From Candidatus Saccharibacteria bacterium UBA1050 (GTDB lineage: Bacteria; Patescibacteriota; Saccharimonadia; Saccharimonadales; Saccharimonadaceae): a stretch of 64,000 nucleotides of DNA. The position numbers and the translations under genes were made by a program. The DNA lies in NCBI GenBank assembly GCA_002316545.1, contig DCDR01000001.1:187692-251691 (forward strand), read 5' to 3'. The notes under the pieces are model-generated. The model saw only the letters and a program-made list of their open reading frames with translations. It searched no databases and was not told the origin of the DNA. How positions within the stretch are numbered: position 1 is the stretch's first letter; every line of letters begins with the position of its first letter. Positions 24,825 to 34,303 of the stretch are shown here, in pieces.

Positions 24825-26447
24825 CTACACGACTCTGTTTATCTCTTCGAGCGTTGTTTCACCCTTAAGCGCAGCCAGCACCCCCACCTGAAGTAGTGTC
24901 ACCATGCCACCCCTCTTCGCAGCGGCTTCAATCAGCTCACTGTGTATTTCGTCTTCGTCACCTCTCAAAAAGCGCTGTATATCTTCCGTTACCACCATTT
25001 GCTCCATTAGCACTACGCGTCCTTTGTAGCCAAATGGTGCGTCTTCAGATGGTTTCGGTCGCCAGAGCTTAAAGCTATCAAGGTTTGGCTTTTCTACAGA
25101 CTCTGGCAAATCAGCTAGCACTTCTTGCACCCACCTTTTGGTTGCATCATCAGGATCGTACTCTTCCTTTGTCTCTTCATGGAGCCTACGTACTAATCGC
25201 TGCGCGATAAGTAGGCGAATCGCAGAACTAAATATAGGGTTTTGACCGATCAAATCAATCATTCGACTAAACGCAGCTGCGGTTGAATTTGCATGAAAGC
25301 TTGATAGCACCAAGTGGCCAGTTATTGATGCTTGAATCGCCGTACGCGCCGTATCCTGGTCACGAATCTCACCCACCATTACGACATCTGGGTCTAGTCG
25401 TAAAACACTGCGTAAACCATCGGCAAAACTTTTTCCATCAGTCGTATTAATTGGAATCTGTGAGATCCCGTCAAGACCATACTCGATTGGATCCTCGAGT
25501 GTAATAATCTTTTTTTCAGATGAATTTAGAGCATTGAGCATGCTATATAATGTGGTTGATTTACCACTACCAGTTGGCCCCACCATCAATACCATGCCCC
25601 GTGGATGGCTTACAATTTCATCGATTTGAGCACGTTGTTCAGGTGGAATATTGAGCCTGTCGAGATTCAAAAGAGATTGGTCGAAATTAAACAAACGTAG
25701 TACCGCGTCTTGACCATACATCGTTGGCACGGTTTCTACGCGCAAATTAAGCAAGTGTGTGCCTGCTTCGTTCGTGATTTCTTTTTGCATGTGGCCAGAC
25801 TGTGCGTCTTCAGATGCAATTGAGATATTTGCCCGAGAACCCAGTGCTCCCAGTATGATTCGATAACGATCTTTGTCGAGCTCGGCAACTTCATGAAGTG
25901 CCCCATCGACACGCATTCGTACGCGAATTGCATCCCGCTGATTTTCGATATGTATATCGCTCGCGCCTAGCTTGTCTGCTTGGTCAATAAGATAGTCGAA
26001 CACTTGGTCAGTACCCACAGAATTAAGCGTCTTACTCACTTGTGCAAGCGTATTACTATCGCCCTCTTTGGCAATCTGAATATCGTCGTAGATAACTTCT
26101 TTGGGTGGGTCGAAACGATTCATAAGCGCACGGAACCCGCTGCCACTAATCATGAAGAATTGTACTGACTTACCTTGCTGGTTATATTCTTGCTCTAGAG
26201 CAGTTGCCACAGATTGAGGCGTATTGGTCGTAATACCAAACTGATATGGTGCATCATCGGCACCCATCACAAGTGGCACGATTCGACCGCGATACATGTC
26301 TTGTATATTTAGCATATCCTTGGCTAAGGGTAGGTCTTTTTCGATTGTGCGAGTGTCGAGATAGCGCACACCTAAAATAGCTGCACGTTCTCGTGTTGCA
26401 GTTTCGTCGTGCTCACGACGTTGTTGTTGGATTTTGTCTTCGTCCAC
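24825..26447 (-). CDS. pilB: type IV pilus/type II secretion assembly ATPase (GspE/PilB family)
   Basis: Hexameric motor that powers pilus extension. The N-terminal MshEN/N1-like region spans about 1-120. The ATPase core includes the DIHIE segment (about 163-167), Walker A GPTGSGKST (288-296), the Asp box TLEDPIEY and the Walker B-like VVMVGEIRD. The C-terminal zinc-binding cysteines of many PilB proteins are absent; I see no cysteine in the protein. The start is GTG, 8 bases after an extended -10 (TGG-TACACT). No other pilus gene lies in the window, so partners must be elsewhere. A pilus in this lineage would suit DNA uptake or host attachment. Confidence 0.9.
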   Translation of the reverse strand: MDEDKIQQQRREHDETATRERAAILGVRYLDTRTIEKDLPLAKDMLNIQDMYRGRIVPLVMGADDAPYQFGITTNTPQSVATALEQEYNQQGKSVQFFMISGSGFRALMNRFDPPKEVIYDDIQIAKEGDSNTLAQVSKTLNSVGTDQVFDYLIDQADKLGASDIHIENQRDAIRVRMRVDGALHEVAELDKDRYRIILGALGSRANISIASEDAQSGHMQKEITNEAGTHLLNLRVETVPTMYGQDAVLRLFNFDQSLLNLDRLNIPPEQRAQIDEIVSHPRGMVLMVGPTGSGKSTTLYSMLNALNSSEKKIITLEDPIEYGLDGISQIPINTTDGKSFADGLRSVLRLDPDVVMVGEIRDQDTARTAIQASITGHLVLSSFHANSTAAAFSRMIDLIGQNPIFSSAIRLLIAQRLVRRLHEETKEEYDPDDATKRWVQEVLADLPESVEKPNLDSFKLWRPKPSEDAPFGYKGRVVLMEQMVVTEDIQRFLRGDEDEIHSELIEAAAKRGGMVTLLQVGVLAALKGETTLEEINRVV

Positions 26448-26455
26448 TACTGATT

Positions 26456-26461
26456 AGTGTA
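26456..26461 (-). promoter_or_regulatory. pilB extended -10 box, leaderless GTG start
   Basis: TGG-TACACT on the minus strand; the box ends 8 bases before the GTG at 26447. No ribosome binding site. Confidence 0.55.
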
Positions 26462-26521
26462 CCAAAAAGCTCATGGTTTTTATAGATTATAGAGAACCTC
26501 GCTTGTAGCCCTGTGCTTCGG

Positions 26522-26527
26522 TATACT
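26522..26527 (+). promoter_or_regulatory. SPOUT methyltransferase -10 box, leaderless type
   Basis: TATACT, 7 bases before ATG 26535. It is divergent from the pilB promoter with 60 bases between the boxes. Confidence 0.55.
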
Positions 26528-26534
26528 GTAGAAG

Positions 26535-27020
26535 ATGACAGAGATTACACTGATTTTACACAATATTCGTTCTACTCATAATGTAGGTTCAATTTTTCGC
26601 ACAGCTGAGGGCTTTGGGGTAAAAAAAATTATTCTTTCAGGCTACACACCCTACCCAGCCCACGTTAAAGATACCCGCCTGCCTCATTTAGCCGATAAAA
26701 TCACCTCTCAAATACATAAAACTGCGCTTGGCGCTGAAACCATGGTGGCCTTTGAGCAATATGACAACCTGTTGACATGGCTCGATACCAATACGCTACC
26801 CCTAGTGGCTCTTGAGCAGGCCCCCACCAGCAGTAGCGTGCGTGACTTTTCCCCTCCGAACAAATTCGCTTTACTACTAGGCGAAGAGGTTGCCGGTGTA
26901 GATACCGGGCTGTTAGACCGATGCGATCATATTGTAGAAATTCCGATGCAAGGCAAGAAAGAATCGTTTAACGTTTCGGTTGCAGCCGGAATCGCGCTAT
27001 ATCAACTTAGCGCAGCTTAA
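26535..27020 (+). CDS. SPOUT-family (TrmH/SpoU) RNA 2'-O-ribose methyltransferase
   Basis: SAM-dependent ribose methylation of tRNA or rRNA. Motif 1 is NIRSTHNVGSIFRTAEGFG (residues 9-27), motif 2 ALLLGEEVAGVD (about 114-125) and motif 3 IPMQGKKESFNVSVAAGIALY (about 137-157), the full SpoU set. It is only 161 aa, without an N-terminal RNA-binding extension. The target nucleoside is not predictable. The 3' end overlaps convergent dnaE by 14 bp. Confidence 0.9.
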   Translation: MTEITLILHNIRSTHNVGSIFRTAEGFGVKKIILSGYTPYPAHVKDTRLPHLADKITSQIHKTALGAETMVAFEQYDNLLTWLDTNTLPLVALEQAPTSSSVRDFSPPNKFALLLGEEVAGVDTGLLDRCDHIVEIPMQGKKESFNVSVAAGIALYQLSAA

Positions 27021-30000
27021 CACTCTCTTTACCAAGCTGAGCAGATAGCTCTTCGATTAGCCCACTACTTTCATCTATTTTAAAAGGTAGTTTTATGGCT
27101 GATTTTTTGTCTACCCCTAGGACCAGCACGATGTCTGCCGTGCCCGGGTGTTTAGCGCAAATCTCTTTTAACGCCATCAATCGAGCATCGTCGTCAGGGT
27201 CTTCAATGTGCACATACAACTTTTTGTCACTTGGAAGCTGTGGCTCGTACGTAGGGACTGGTACTGCCTTTTTCGTCACCGTAACAGACGAAGCCCGCGG
27301 TTTCGGTTTTTTCATTGCCCTACCAGTCGATTCATATCCAGCAAGCTCTTTGTCTGACACTATCATAATTTCATCGGCGATAAGCTTTACGTCGGTCGTC
27401 TCGTTGCCATCGCGGTCTCGAGCGTTAACTTTTCCCACCGCTCTCAGTACAACATCTTGCTTCAAATCATTTGCTACCTTGCTGTAAAGATCCGGGAATA
27501 CCACCAGTTCACTTTCGCCAGTCTTATCTTCAATGCCAACAAAGGCCATCTTCGAGCCAGATTTGGTAACTATCGTTCGGACATTCGTCACGATACCACC
27601 TATAGTGAGTTTTTTACCATCGATTTCGGGCTTCATACTCGCCAAGGGTACAGTTTGCTCTTCAAAATAAATATCATAGTTGTCGAGGGGATGCGCACTA
27701 ATGTAGAGACCAAGCAGTTCACGCTCCCAAGTGAGACGCTCTTTTTGGGTATGCTTAGTTGGAGAAGGGCTTAAGGTGATTGTTGGCTGCACACCCGCAC
27801 CCGAGTCCGCTTGGAGTGCACCAAATAGGTCTGTCTGGCCGCTAATTGCCTCCTTTTGAAGTTTATTTGCGAAGCCTTGAATTGACTCGAGGTTAAACAG
27901 CAGATCAGATCGATCGCCAAAACTATCGAAGCCTCCTGATTTTATCAATGAGTCCCAGGCCTTTTTGTTAAACTTTGACGTGCTAACTCGTTTAGCAAAA
28001 TCCTCTACACTACTAAATTCACCCTCGTCGCGCGCTCGCAATATCTCTTCGACCGCACCGACACCTACACCCTTTACAGCAGCCATGCCAAAACGAATTT
28101 GACTTTTGTCTGGCACTACAGCGAACTCGACGAACGATTGGTTAATATCTGGAGGTAATACCTCGATGCCCATATGCTTACATTCATTGATTTCAATGGC
28201 TAATCGATCAATATCATCAGCATCACTCGTCATTAATGCGGCCATAAATGCATCTGGATAGTGAGCTTTTAGGTAAGCAGTCCAATAGGAAATTAGCCCA
28301 TAGCATGCCGCGTGCGATTTGTTGAAACAGTAGTTTGCAAACTCCTCTAGCTGTGCCCAAAACTTTTCCATATCCTTTCTGTCGGCATCCGAATGTTGAA
28401 TGGCGCCTTCGATAAATTCCGGTTTAACCTTTTTCATCAAACTAATAATTTTCTTACCGACAGCTTTACGCAGGGTATCTGCCTGACCGCCGGTGAAGCC
28501 TGCCAAGTCTTTTGATATCTGCATAAATTGCTCTTGATACACCAAGATACCATACGTGCTCGACAGCGCAGCTTCCATCTTAGGGTGCAAGTAATTAATC
28601 GCCTCTTCGCCATGCTTGCGCTTAATAAAGCTATCGATAAATTGCATTGGACCAGGCCTATAAAGCGCCACCATCGCGATAATGTCTTCAAACACTGTTG
28701 GCTGAAGCTCTCGTAAATACCGCTTCATGCCTGCAGACTCAAGCTGGAACACTCCAGTGGTATCGCCACGCTGAAACAGCTCATAGGTCTTCACGTCATC
28801 AAGTGGGATAGCAGATAGAACAATATCGTTTTTGTATACTTTTTTGATAATTCGAAGCGCATTGTTGATAATCGTAAGGTTAGAAAGGCCCAAAAAGTCC
28901 ATTTTTAGCAGACCAAGTTCTTCTACGGGATACATTGGGTATTGCGTAGCAACCACCCCTTTTTGCGCCATTTCTAGTGGGGTATAGTTTACGATGTCGT
29001 CAGGAGCAATAACGACTCCAGCGGCATGGACACCGTGTGACCGAATCGTGCCTTCAAGTCGGATAGCATAGTCAAAAACGGTTTTTGCAGTAGGGTTGTT
29101 CTCATACTCTCGCTTCAAGTCGGCGTCTGCTTCAACACTCGTCTTTAGTGGAATATGCCTGCCCTGAACTGGTGGTGGAATGAGTTTTGCTAAGCGGTCA
29201 CTCTCAGCATACGGAACTTGAAGCACGCGGGCAACATCACGCACAGCCGCGCGAGCCGCCATTTTTCCGAAGGTAACGATATTAGCGACTCGATCCTCGC
29301 CATATTTGTTCGCACAATATTCAATTACCTCACCTCGGCGGGTATCTTGAATGTCGATATCGATATCGGGCATAGAGATACGGTCCGGGTTAAGAAAACG
29401 CTCGAACAGTAAATCATATTTTAATGGGTCAAGGTCGGTAATGTTTAGCGCGTACGCTACGATTGACCCAGCCGCCGAGCCTCGACCAGGACCAAAAATA
29501 ATCCCCTGACTTTTACCCCAGTTGATAAAGTCTTGGACGATCAAGAAATAGCCATTGTAGCCCATCTTTTCAAGCACACCTAGTTCCATGTCCAACCTAT
29601 CAACGATACTTCGATCTAACATTTTTCGTATTGTATCGTTTGCTGTTTTTTCAGCTTTTTCTCGTGACATGTCCAAATAACGAACAGCCAAGCCCTTATA
29701 AACGAGTTTGTCTAGGTATGATTTTTCCGTTTCGCCCTGTGGCACTGGAAACGTCGGAATTAAAATGCCGCCAAGTTCAATTTCTAGCTCGCAGCGATCG
29801 GCGATACGCTTTGTATTTCGTACCGCTTCAGAGTGAGTCTTTCCCCATCGTTCGATAATTTCTTTCGGGTCTGTGACGTGAAGTTCAAAATCTCTCAGGC
29901 TCATTCTGTTTTCATCAGCCAAAAAGGCGCCCGTTCCCACGCAAAGTAGGATTTCGTGAGCTTCTTGGTCTGAATGATCAAGGTAGTGCCCGTCGCTCGT

Positions 30001-30672
30001 TATCACGCAAGGGATATCCAGCTCTTTAGAGAGTGTATCAAGGTAACCATTAATTTTTGTTTGAACTTCCCATGCTGTTTTTGATTCTAGATGCCCGTGG
30101 TCTTGCAGCTCTAGGTAATATCTGTCGCCGAACACTGATTTATACCAAGATGCTATTGATTTTGCTTCTTCGTAGTTATCTATTCGAAGTTGCTCGCCAA
30201 GCTCACCACTTGCACAGCCGCTAAGAACAATTATTCCTTCATTAAGCTCTTCTAACAGCTCATGATCGATACGCGGTTTGTAATACATCCCTTCAAGGTT
30301 AGCCTTGGTCGAGAGCTTCATTAAGTTCTGATAGCCAGCCTTATTCATTGCAAGCAACGTAACGTGATAGCGAGCTTTATCTTTGGCAGGATCTTTGTCA
30401 AATCGAGACCGAGCAGCAACATACGCTTCAATACCAACAATAGGTTTTACATCTTCAGATTTAGCCGCTTTATAAAACTCTATCGCACCGCTCATTGTGC
30501 CGTGGTCGGTAATAGCACAAGCATTCATGCCCAGCGCCTTTACGCGCTGAACTAATTCATCGACTTTCGTTAGACCATCCAGCAGGCTGTGGTGCGTGTG
30601 ATTATGCAAGTGCACGTAATCAGAAGGCAACAATGCGCCGCCCGTTTGTTTACCCGCTACACTTTTTCCCAT
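27007..30672 (-). CDS. dnaE: DNA polymerase III subunit alpha
   Basis: Replicative polymerase. The N-terminal PHP domain starts with HNHTHHSLLDGL (24-35). The palm active site includes PDIDIDIQ near 434-441. A helix-hairpin-helix region is near 830-900, and the C-terminal OB domain is near 985-1070 (LTIGGIVTNVRTIVTKSGSKMAF). At 1221 aa it is DnaE type, not PolC (no embedded exonuclease). TATACT lies 9 bases before the ATG. The intervening AGGTGAAG could act as a Shine-Dalgarno only if transcription starts upstream of it. Confidence 0.97.
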   Translation of the reverse strand: MGKSVAGKQTGGALLPSDYVHLHNHTHHSLLDGLTKVDELVQRVKALGMNACAITDHGTMSGAIEFYKAAKSEDVKPIVGIEAYVAARSRFDKDPAKDKARYHVTLLAMNKAGYQNLMKLSTKANLEGMYYKPRIDHELLEELNEGIIVLSGCASGELGEQLRIDNYEEAKSIASWYKSVFGDRYYLELQDHGHLESKTAWEVQTKINGYLDTLSKELDIPCVITSDGHYLDHSDQEAHEILLCVGTGAFLADENRMSLRDFELHVTDPKEIIERWGKTHSEAVRNTKRIADRCELEIELGGILIPTFPVPQGETEKSYLDKLVYKGLAVRYLDMSREKAEKTANDTIRKMLDRSIVDRLDMELGVLEKMGYNGYFLIVQDFINWGKSQGIIFGPGRGSAAGSIVAYALNITDLDPLKYDLLFERFLNPDRISMPDIDIDIQDTRRGEVIEYCANKYGEDRVANIVTFGKMAARAAVRDVARVLQVPYAESDRLAKLIPPPVQGRHIPLKTSVEADADLKREYENNPTAKTVFDYAIRLEGTIRSHGVHAAGVVIAPDDIVNYTPLEMAQKGVVATQYPMYPVEELGLLKMDFLGLSNLTIINNALRIIKKVYKNDIVLSAIPLDDVKTYELFQRGDTTGVFQLESAGMKRYLRELQPTVFEDIIAMVALYRPGPMQFIDSFIKRKHGEEAINYLHPKMEAALSSTYGILVYQEQFMQISKDLAGFTGGQADTLRKAVGKKIISLMKKVKPEFIEGAIQHSDADRKDMEKFWAQLEEFANYCFNKSHAACYGLISYWTAYLKAHYPDAFMAALMTSDADDIDRLAIEINECKHMGIEVLPPDINQSFVEFAVVPDKSQIRFGMAAVKGVGVGAVEEILRARDEGEFSSVEDFAKRVSTSKFNKKAWDSLIKSGGFDSFGDRSDLLFNLESIQGFANKLQKEAISGQTDLFGALQADSGAGVQPTITLSPSPTKHTQKERLTWERELLGLYISAHPLDNYDIYFEEQTVPLASMKPEIDGKKLTIGGIVTNVRTIVTKSGSKMAFVGIEDKTGESELVVFPDLYSKVANDLKQDVVLRAVGKVNARDRDGNETTDVKLIADEIMIVSDKELAGYESTGRAMKKPKPRASSVTVTKKAVPVPTYEPQLPSDKKLYVHIEDPDDDARLMALKEICAKHPGTADIVLVLGVDKKSAIKLPFKIDESSGLIEELSAQLGKESVKLR

Positions 30673-30681
30673 ACTTCACCT

Positions 30682-30687
30682 AGTATA
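30682..30687 (-). promoter_or_regulatory. dnaE -10 box
   Basis: TATACT on the minus strand, 9 bases before the dnaE ATG. The leader would be at most a few bases. Confidence 0.5.
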
Positions 30688-30722
30688 CCGAATTTGCAGG
30701 TTCGATACTGTAGTAAAATGCA

Positions 30723-31016
30723 CTAGCGTGGTGTATTCATCGCATCAATAATGCTCTGTATGAACTCGCCAATTCCGCCAGGAAGGTCAACTAAACTGGT
30801 CAGGAGAAATACCGTTACCACAACAAGTATCGTGCCTCCGATAACACTACCAAACCCGAAGAATATGCCACGAATGAAGTTCATTTTATAGACATTAGCT
30901 TTTGACGAGCTAAAATCATAAAACAGTTCTTCAAGGAGCGCTTTTCGAGCCCCTCTTTCACTGTCCTCAGCTATTTTTTGGCCGAGCTTCTTTTTCGGTG
31001 AAGTATCGTCAGCCAT
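30723..31016 (-). CDS. small membrane protein (DUF5665-like)
   Basis: A 97-residue protein with a charged N-terminal half (MADDTSPKKKLGQKIAED) and one hydrophobic segment (about 53-78, FGSVIGGTILVVVTVFLL). It resembles the small DUF5665 family, but I am not certain. I prefer the ATG at 31016, 4 bases after the YtxH stop, over the GTG at 31058 inside that gene. It is third in a row of three small membrane-protein genes on the minus strand. Confidence 0.7.
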   Translation of the reverse strand: MADDTSPKKKLGQKIAEDSERGARKALLEELFYDFSSSKANVYKMNFIRGIFFGFGSVIGGTILVVVTVFLLTSLVDLPGGIGEFIQSIIDAMNTPR

Positions 31017-31020
31017 GAAG

Positions 31021-31302
31021 CTATTTCTTGAGTGGTTTGTTGAAGCCTGATTTTGCACCTTCTACTGCATTTTCGGTTCGGCTTTTTAGCTCATCAGCCT
31101 TTGCCTTGACGTCGTTTTTAACAGTGTCTGCCATCTCCACAGCTTCTTTAGTCTTTTTATCTGCCTCTGTTTTCAATTTGTCTGCTTTACGATACAAATC
31201 TTCGCGTGTTTCTTTACCAGTTTTTGGAGCCGTCAATAGCCCTGCAACCGCGCCGATAACCGCTCCTACTATAGCTCCGAGTGCAAATTTACCTTTAGAC
31301 AT
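31021..31302 (-). CDS. YtxH-like general stress membrane protein
   Basis: A 93-residue protein. One N-terminal glycine/alanine-rich membrane segment (FALGAIVGAVIGAVAGLL, about 5-22) is followed by TAPKTGKETRE and a long, highly charged helix. This is the pattern of YtxH/YhaH general stress proteins. AAGGAG lies 4 bases before the ATG, a clear Shine-Dalgarno. Its role is envelope-associated but biochemically unknown. The gap to the preceding membrane gene is 8 bases, so they are co-transcribed. Confidence 0.8.
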   Translation of the reverse strand: MSKGKFALGAIVGAVIGAVAGLLTAPKTGKETREDLYRKADKLKTEADKKTKEAVEMADTVKNDVKAKADELKSRTENAVEGAKSGFNKPLKK

Positions 31303-31310
31303 ATTACTCC

Positions 31311-31550
31311 TTACTTTCGTCTCTTATTAAATTCATCTTTTACCATTTTCGCAATAACTAATGGTGAGCTAACTTTTGTAAAGTTTGTCACGGCAGACTC
31401 AATCGTACTTGCCGTACGCTCAGCCGTACCGGTAATTCGCTTTATCTGCTGTGTCACCCTAACCAACAGAACGGTAAGAATAATTCCTACAAGCAAAAAT
31501 ATTGCTAAAAATGTCGAGAGTATTATGACTAGTATTTCCATTGCATCCAT
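31311..31550 (-). CDS. small membrane protein (DUF948-like)
   Basis: A 79-residue protein with one strongly hydrophobic helix (about 5-31) followed by an amphipathic helix rich in Thr, Ser and Lys (QIKRITGTAERTASTIESAV). That layout resembles DUF948-type proteins, which often precede YtxH genes, as here. I see no catalytic motif. It is first of the three-gene small-membrane operon. Confidence 0.7.
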   Translation of the reverse strand: MDAMEILVIILSTFLAIFLLVGIILTVLLVRVTQQIKRITGTAERTASTIESAVTNFTKVSSPLVIAKMVKDEFNKRRK

Positions 31551-31607
31551 AAAAATATTTTGTTCCTATCTTACGTATGAGTATATCACACCGGATGACT
31601 ACACTAA

Positions 31608-31889
31608 TTAGCTGGCTTTTTTGCCCGTAAACAATTTCACGATAAACAAAAGTACACAGGCACCAATAAACGCCACAACAAATTTGGTTATAAGTCCAGA
31701 CTGGTCATTAGTACCTGAAAATCCAATCATCGGCAATAAAAAGTTAGCGAGCATCGCTCCTAGTACGCCCACCACAACGTTCCAAATCACGCCCATAGAG
31801 TCGTTAGTCTTCATCAGCATTGACGCTGCCCATCCAGCTAACCCTCCGATTATTATAGTGCCGAACCATCCACCTAATCCTGCGTCCAT
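31608..31889 (-). CDS. GlsB/YeaQ/YmgE-family stress membrane protein
   Basis: A 93-residue protein with three glycine-rich hydrophobic segments: GTIIIGGLAGWAASMLM, IWNVVVGVLGAMLANFLL and FVVAFIGACVLLFIV. This matches the transglycosylase-associated (GlsB/YeaQ) family, which is stress induced and of unknown activity. A strong GGAGGG precedes the ATG by 4 bases. It is monocistronic, upstream of the small-membrane operon and in the same direction. Confidence 0.88.
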   Translation of the reverse strand: MDAGLGGWFGTIIIGGLAGWAASMLMKTNDSMGVIWNVVVGVLGAMLANFLLPMIGFSGTNDQSGLITKFVVAFIGACVLLFIVKLFTGKKAS

Positions 31890-31949
31890 ATAACCCTCCT
31901 CTTTTAGGTTTACCCTATTAGTATACGCTTTATGCTTATAGGTCGCAAT

Positions 31950-32852
31950 TTAACCGAGACGGTTTTTCAGATACGTTTCGAGTTGCGAGCCTAGTTCTGG
32001 GTGCTTTAGGCCAAAATCAATTGTCGTTTTTAGGTATTCAAGTTTGTCACCGGTGTCATAGAAAGTACCGCCTTTTATTTCATAACCGTAAAATGCATGT
32101 CCATCATCTATCATTTTTTGCATTATTGGCTGAAACGTAAATTCTCCTATTGAAGAATCGTAGCTTGCCTTAGCTTGGTCAAGGTAAGAAAAAAACGAAC
32201 CAGGGATCAAATAGCTACTAACGCTCGCGAGGTCTGAGGGCGCATTCTCTCGACCTGGTTTTTCGACAATACTATTCATTTTTATCACGCCGTCCTCTAC
32301 CGTCTCGCCAGCAGCAAAGCCGTATCGGCTGTATTCTTCCTCATTCTCTACCCGCTTGCAAGATAAAACAGCCCCGTCAAGTCGCTCGGCGGCTTCAATC
32401 ATCTGCGCAAAACGGCTTGGTGATGCTGCAATAAAGTCATCCGCAAACGTGTAGATAAATGACTCGTCAGGATTGATTAGGTGTGCGGCACACATCAGAG
32501 GTGTGGCATTCCCGTAAGGACCCTTTTGGCGTACGTATATAAAATTCGCTAGGTTCGATACGGCCTCAATTTGTTCAATAAATGGCTTCTTTTTTTCACC
32601 ACCGGCCCTAAGGTTGGCGAGCAAGTCTTCACTTGGTATGTCGAAATGGTCTTCAATGGCGCGCTTGTTGGTACTACCAACAATAATAATATCTTTAATC
32701 CCAGCTTCGACAAGCTCTTCAACAACATATTGAATAATCGGCTTGTCGATAAGCGGCAACATCTCTTTAGGCATCGCTTTAGTTTGCGGAAGAAAACGAG
32801 TACCAAAGCCCGCCGCGGCAATGATAGCTTTTGTTGGTTTACCCATAGTCAT
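31950..32852 (-). CDS. galU: UTP-glucose-1-phosphate uridylyltransferase
   Basis: Makes UDP-glucose from UTP and glucose 1-phosphate for envelope glycans. The nucleotide-binding signature AAGFGTRFLPQTKAMPKEMLP is at about 13-33, and FADDF lies near 145-149. Length 300 aa is standard. Two starts compete: ATG 32852 lies 6 bases after TACAAT (32859-32864, leaderless pattern), and ATG 32846 would have AGGAG 7 bases upstream. The two products differ by two residues. It works downstream of the phosphohexomutase at 6.4 kb. Confidence 0.95.
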   Translation of the reverse strand: MTMGKPTKAIIAAAGFGTRFLPQTKAMPKEMLPLIDKPIIQYVVEELVEAGIKDIIIVGSTNKRAIEDHFDIPSEDLLANLRAGGEKKKPFIEQIEAVSNLANFIYVRQKGPYGNATPLMCAAHLINPDESFIYTFADDFIAASPSRFAQMIEAAERLDGAVLSCKRVENEEEYSRYGFAAGETVEDGVIKMNSIVEKPGRENAPSDLASVSSYLIPGSFFSYLDQAKASYDSSIGEFTFQPIMQKMIDDGHAFYGYEIKGGTFYDTGDKLEYLKTTIDFGLKHPELGSQLETYLKNRLG

Positions 32853-32858
32853 GCTCCT

Positions 32859-32864
32859 ATTGTA
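32859..32864 (-). promoter_or_regulatory. galU -10 box
   Basis: TACAAT on the minus strand, 6 bases before the first galU ATG. AGGAG lies between box and ATG, so either leaderless initiation or an upstream promoter with a Shine-Dalgarno is possible. Confidence 0.5.
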
Positions 32865-32866
32865 CG

Positions 32867-34303
32867 TTATGTTAGCTTTTCGCGAATGAGTTTTTGTGCC
32901 AAACCTGGATTAGCTTTGCCGACAGATTTTTTCATTATCTGACCCACAAGATAGCCGATCGCTTTATCGTTGCCATTTCGAATGTCGTCAACCGCCTTTT
33001 GACTTTCTGGGTCACTCAAAACTTCGTCTACAATCGCCGCGATTTCACCTTCATCGCTGACTTGCAACATGTTATTCGCTTCTGCAATTTCACGCGGGTT
33101 TTTACCGCCACGAATAAGCTCGTTAAATACAGCTTTTGCGTTCGTACTCGATAATTCATTCGCTTCGGTCATAGCCGCAAGCGCAATAAGGTCCTCAGTT
33201 TCGGCCTTTATATTTAAATCGCCAGCTTCGTCGTCGTCAGATTTTATGGTACTTGCAAGCCAGTTTGCGACGCGAATTGCAGATGCATCTCCTGCCTCTT
33301 GCTGCACATCATACATTATGACCGCGTATACTTGGCGAGACAGGAGTTTATTTTTTACAGAACTATCAAGCGCAAGGTCTTGCCAAGCCGTGCGATAGTC
33401 CGACGGAAGCATTGGCACAACGGCTTGAATTGACTGAATCTCTTCATCGGTCAGTACAATTGGAGGGATATCAGCATCAGGCATGTACCTATAATCTTGG
33501 GCGTCTTCTTTGCTTCGCTGGCTGAATGTTTTCTGTTTTGCATCATCCCACCCCCGTGTTTCCTGAACTACGCGCTCGCCTTTTTCTAATAATTCTACCT
33601 GGCGCTTAAATTCAAACTCTGCAGCTTTTTCAACGCTTCTAAATGAATTTAAGTTTTTAACTTCCGCACGCTTACCGAGTTCAGTCGCGCCTTTTGGTGC
33701 TACCGAAATATTTACATCGAATCGCATATTGCCGTGGTACAAGTCGCCATGGGTCACGCCCGCGTATGTCATGAGCCGGTACAATTCCATCGCGTAGGCT
33801 TTGGCCTCAGCAGCACTGTGGATGTCTGGTTCAGAAACGATTTCGATGAGTGGCGTACCAGCCCGGTTTAAATCTACTAAACTATAGTCAACATAGTGCG
33901 TAAGTTTGCCGGCATCTTCTTCCATGTGTGCGTGATGAATTCGCACGTGAACCGTTGATCCATCTTCGCATGGTGCATCAACAAATCCAGCAAGAATAAT
34001 CGGCTGGTACATCTGGGTTGTCTGGTAGCCTTTGGGTAGATCTGGGTAGAAATAGTGTTTGCGATCAAAGCGACTCACGCGAGCAATCTCGGCATTCAAT
34101 GCCTTGCCTGCTCGTATCGCTAAGTCAACTGCCTCACGGTTTAATACCGGCAACATGCCCGGCAAACCAAAATCAATTGGCGACACGACGGCATTTGGCT
34201 CTTTGTCACGAGCGTCATTATCGGCGGCGCTAAATAACTTTGACTTCGTCGCCAACTGCACGTGGCATTCGATACCGATGGTCATTTCATATTCGGTACT
34301 CAT
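32867..34303 (-). CDS. gatB: Asp-tRNA(Asn)/Glu-tRNA(Gln) amidotransferase subunit B
   Basis: Kinase and tRNA-binding subunit of the GatCAB complex that converts mischarged Glu-tRNA(Gln) or Asp-tRNA(Asn) to the amide. The N-terminal cradle begins with IGIECHVQLAT (about 9-19), followed by FDRKHYFYPDLPKGYQ (about 83-98). A C-terminal GatB/YqeY tail spans about 330-478. At 478 aa it is full length. The ATG overlaps the preceding stop (TAATG at 34301-34305). It lies in an operon gatC, gatA, HEPN-like gene, gatB. Confidence 0.95.
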   Translation of the reverse strand: MSTEYEMTIGIECHVQLATKSKLFSAADNDARDKEPNAVVSPIDFGLPGMLPVLNREAVDLAIRAGKALNAEIARVSRFDRKHYFYPDLPKGYQTTQMYQPIILAGFVDAPCEDGSTVHVRIHHAHMEEDAGKLTHYVDYSLVDLNRAGTPLIEIVSEPDIHSAAEAKAYAMELYRLMTYAGVTHGDLYHGNMRFDVNISVAPKGATELGKRAEVKNLNSFRSVEKAAEFEFKRQVELLEKGERVVQETRGWDDAKQKTFSQRSKEDAQDYRYMPDADIPPIVLTDEEIQSIQAVVPMLPSDYRTAWQDLALDSSVKNKLLSRQVYAVIMYDVQQEAGDASAIRVANWLASTIKSDDDEAGDLNIKAETEDLIALAAMTEANELSSTNAKAVFNELIRGGKNPREIAEANNMLQVSDEGEIAAIVDEVLSDPESQKAVDDIRNGNDKAIGYLVGQIMKKSVGKANPGLAQKLIREKLT

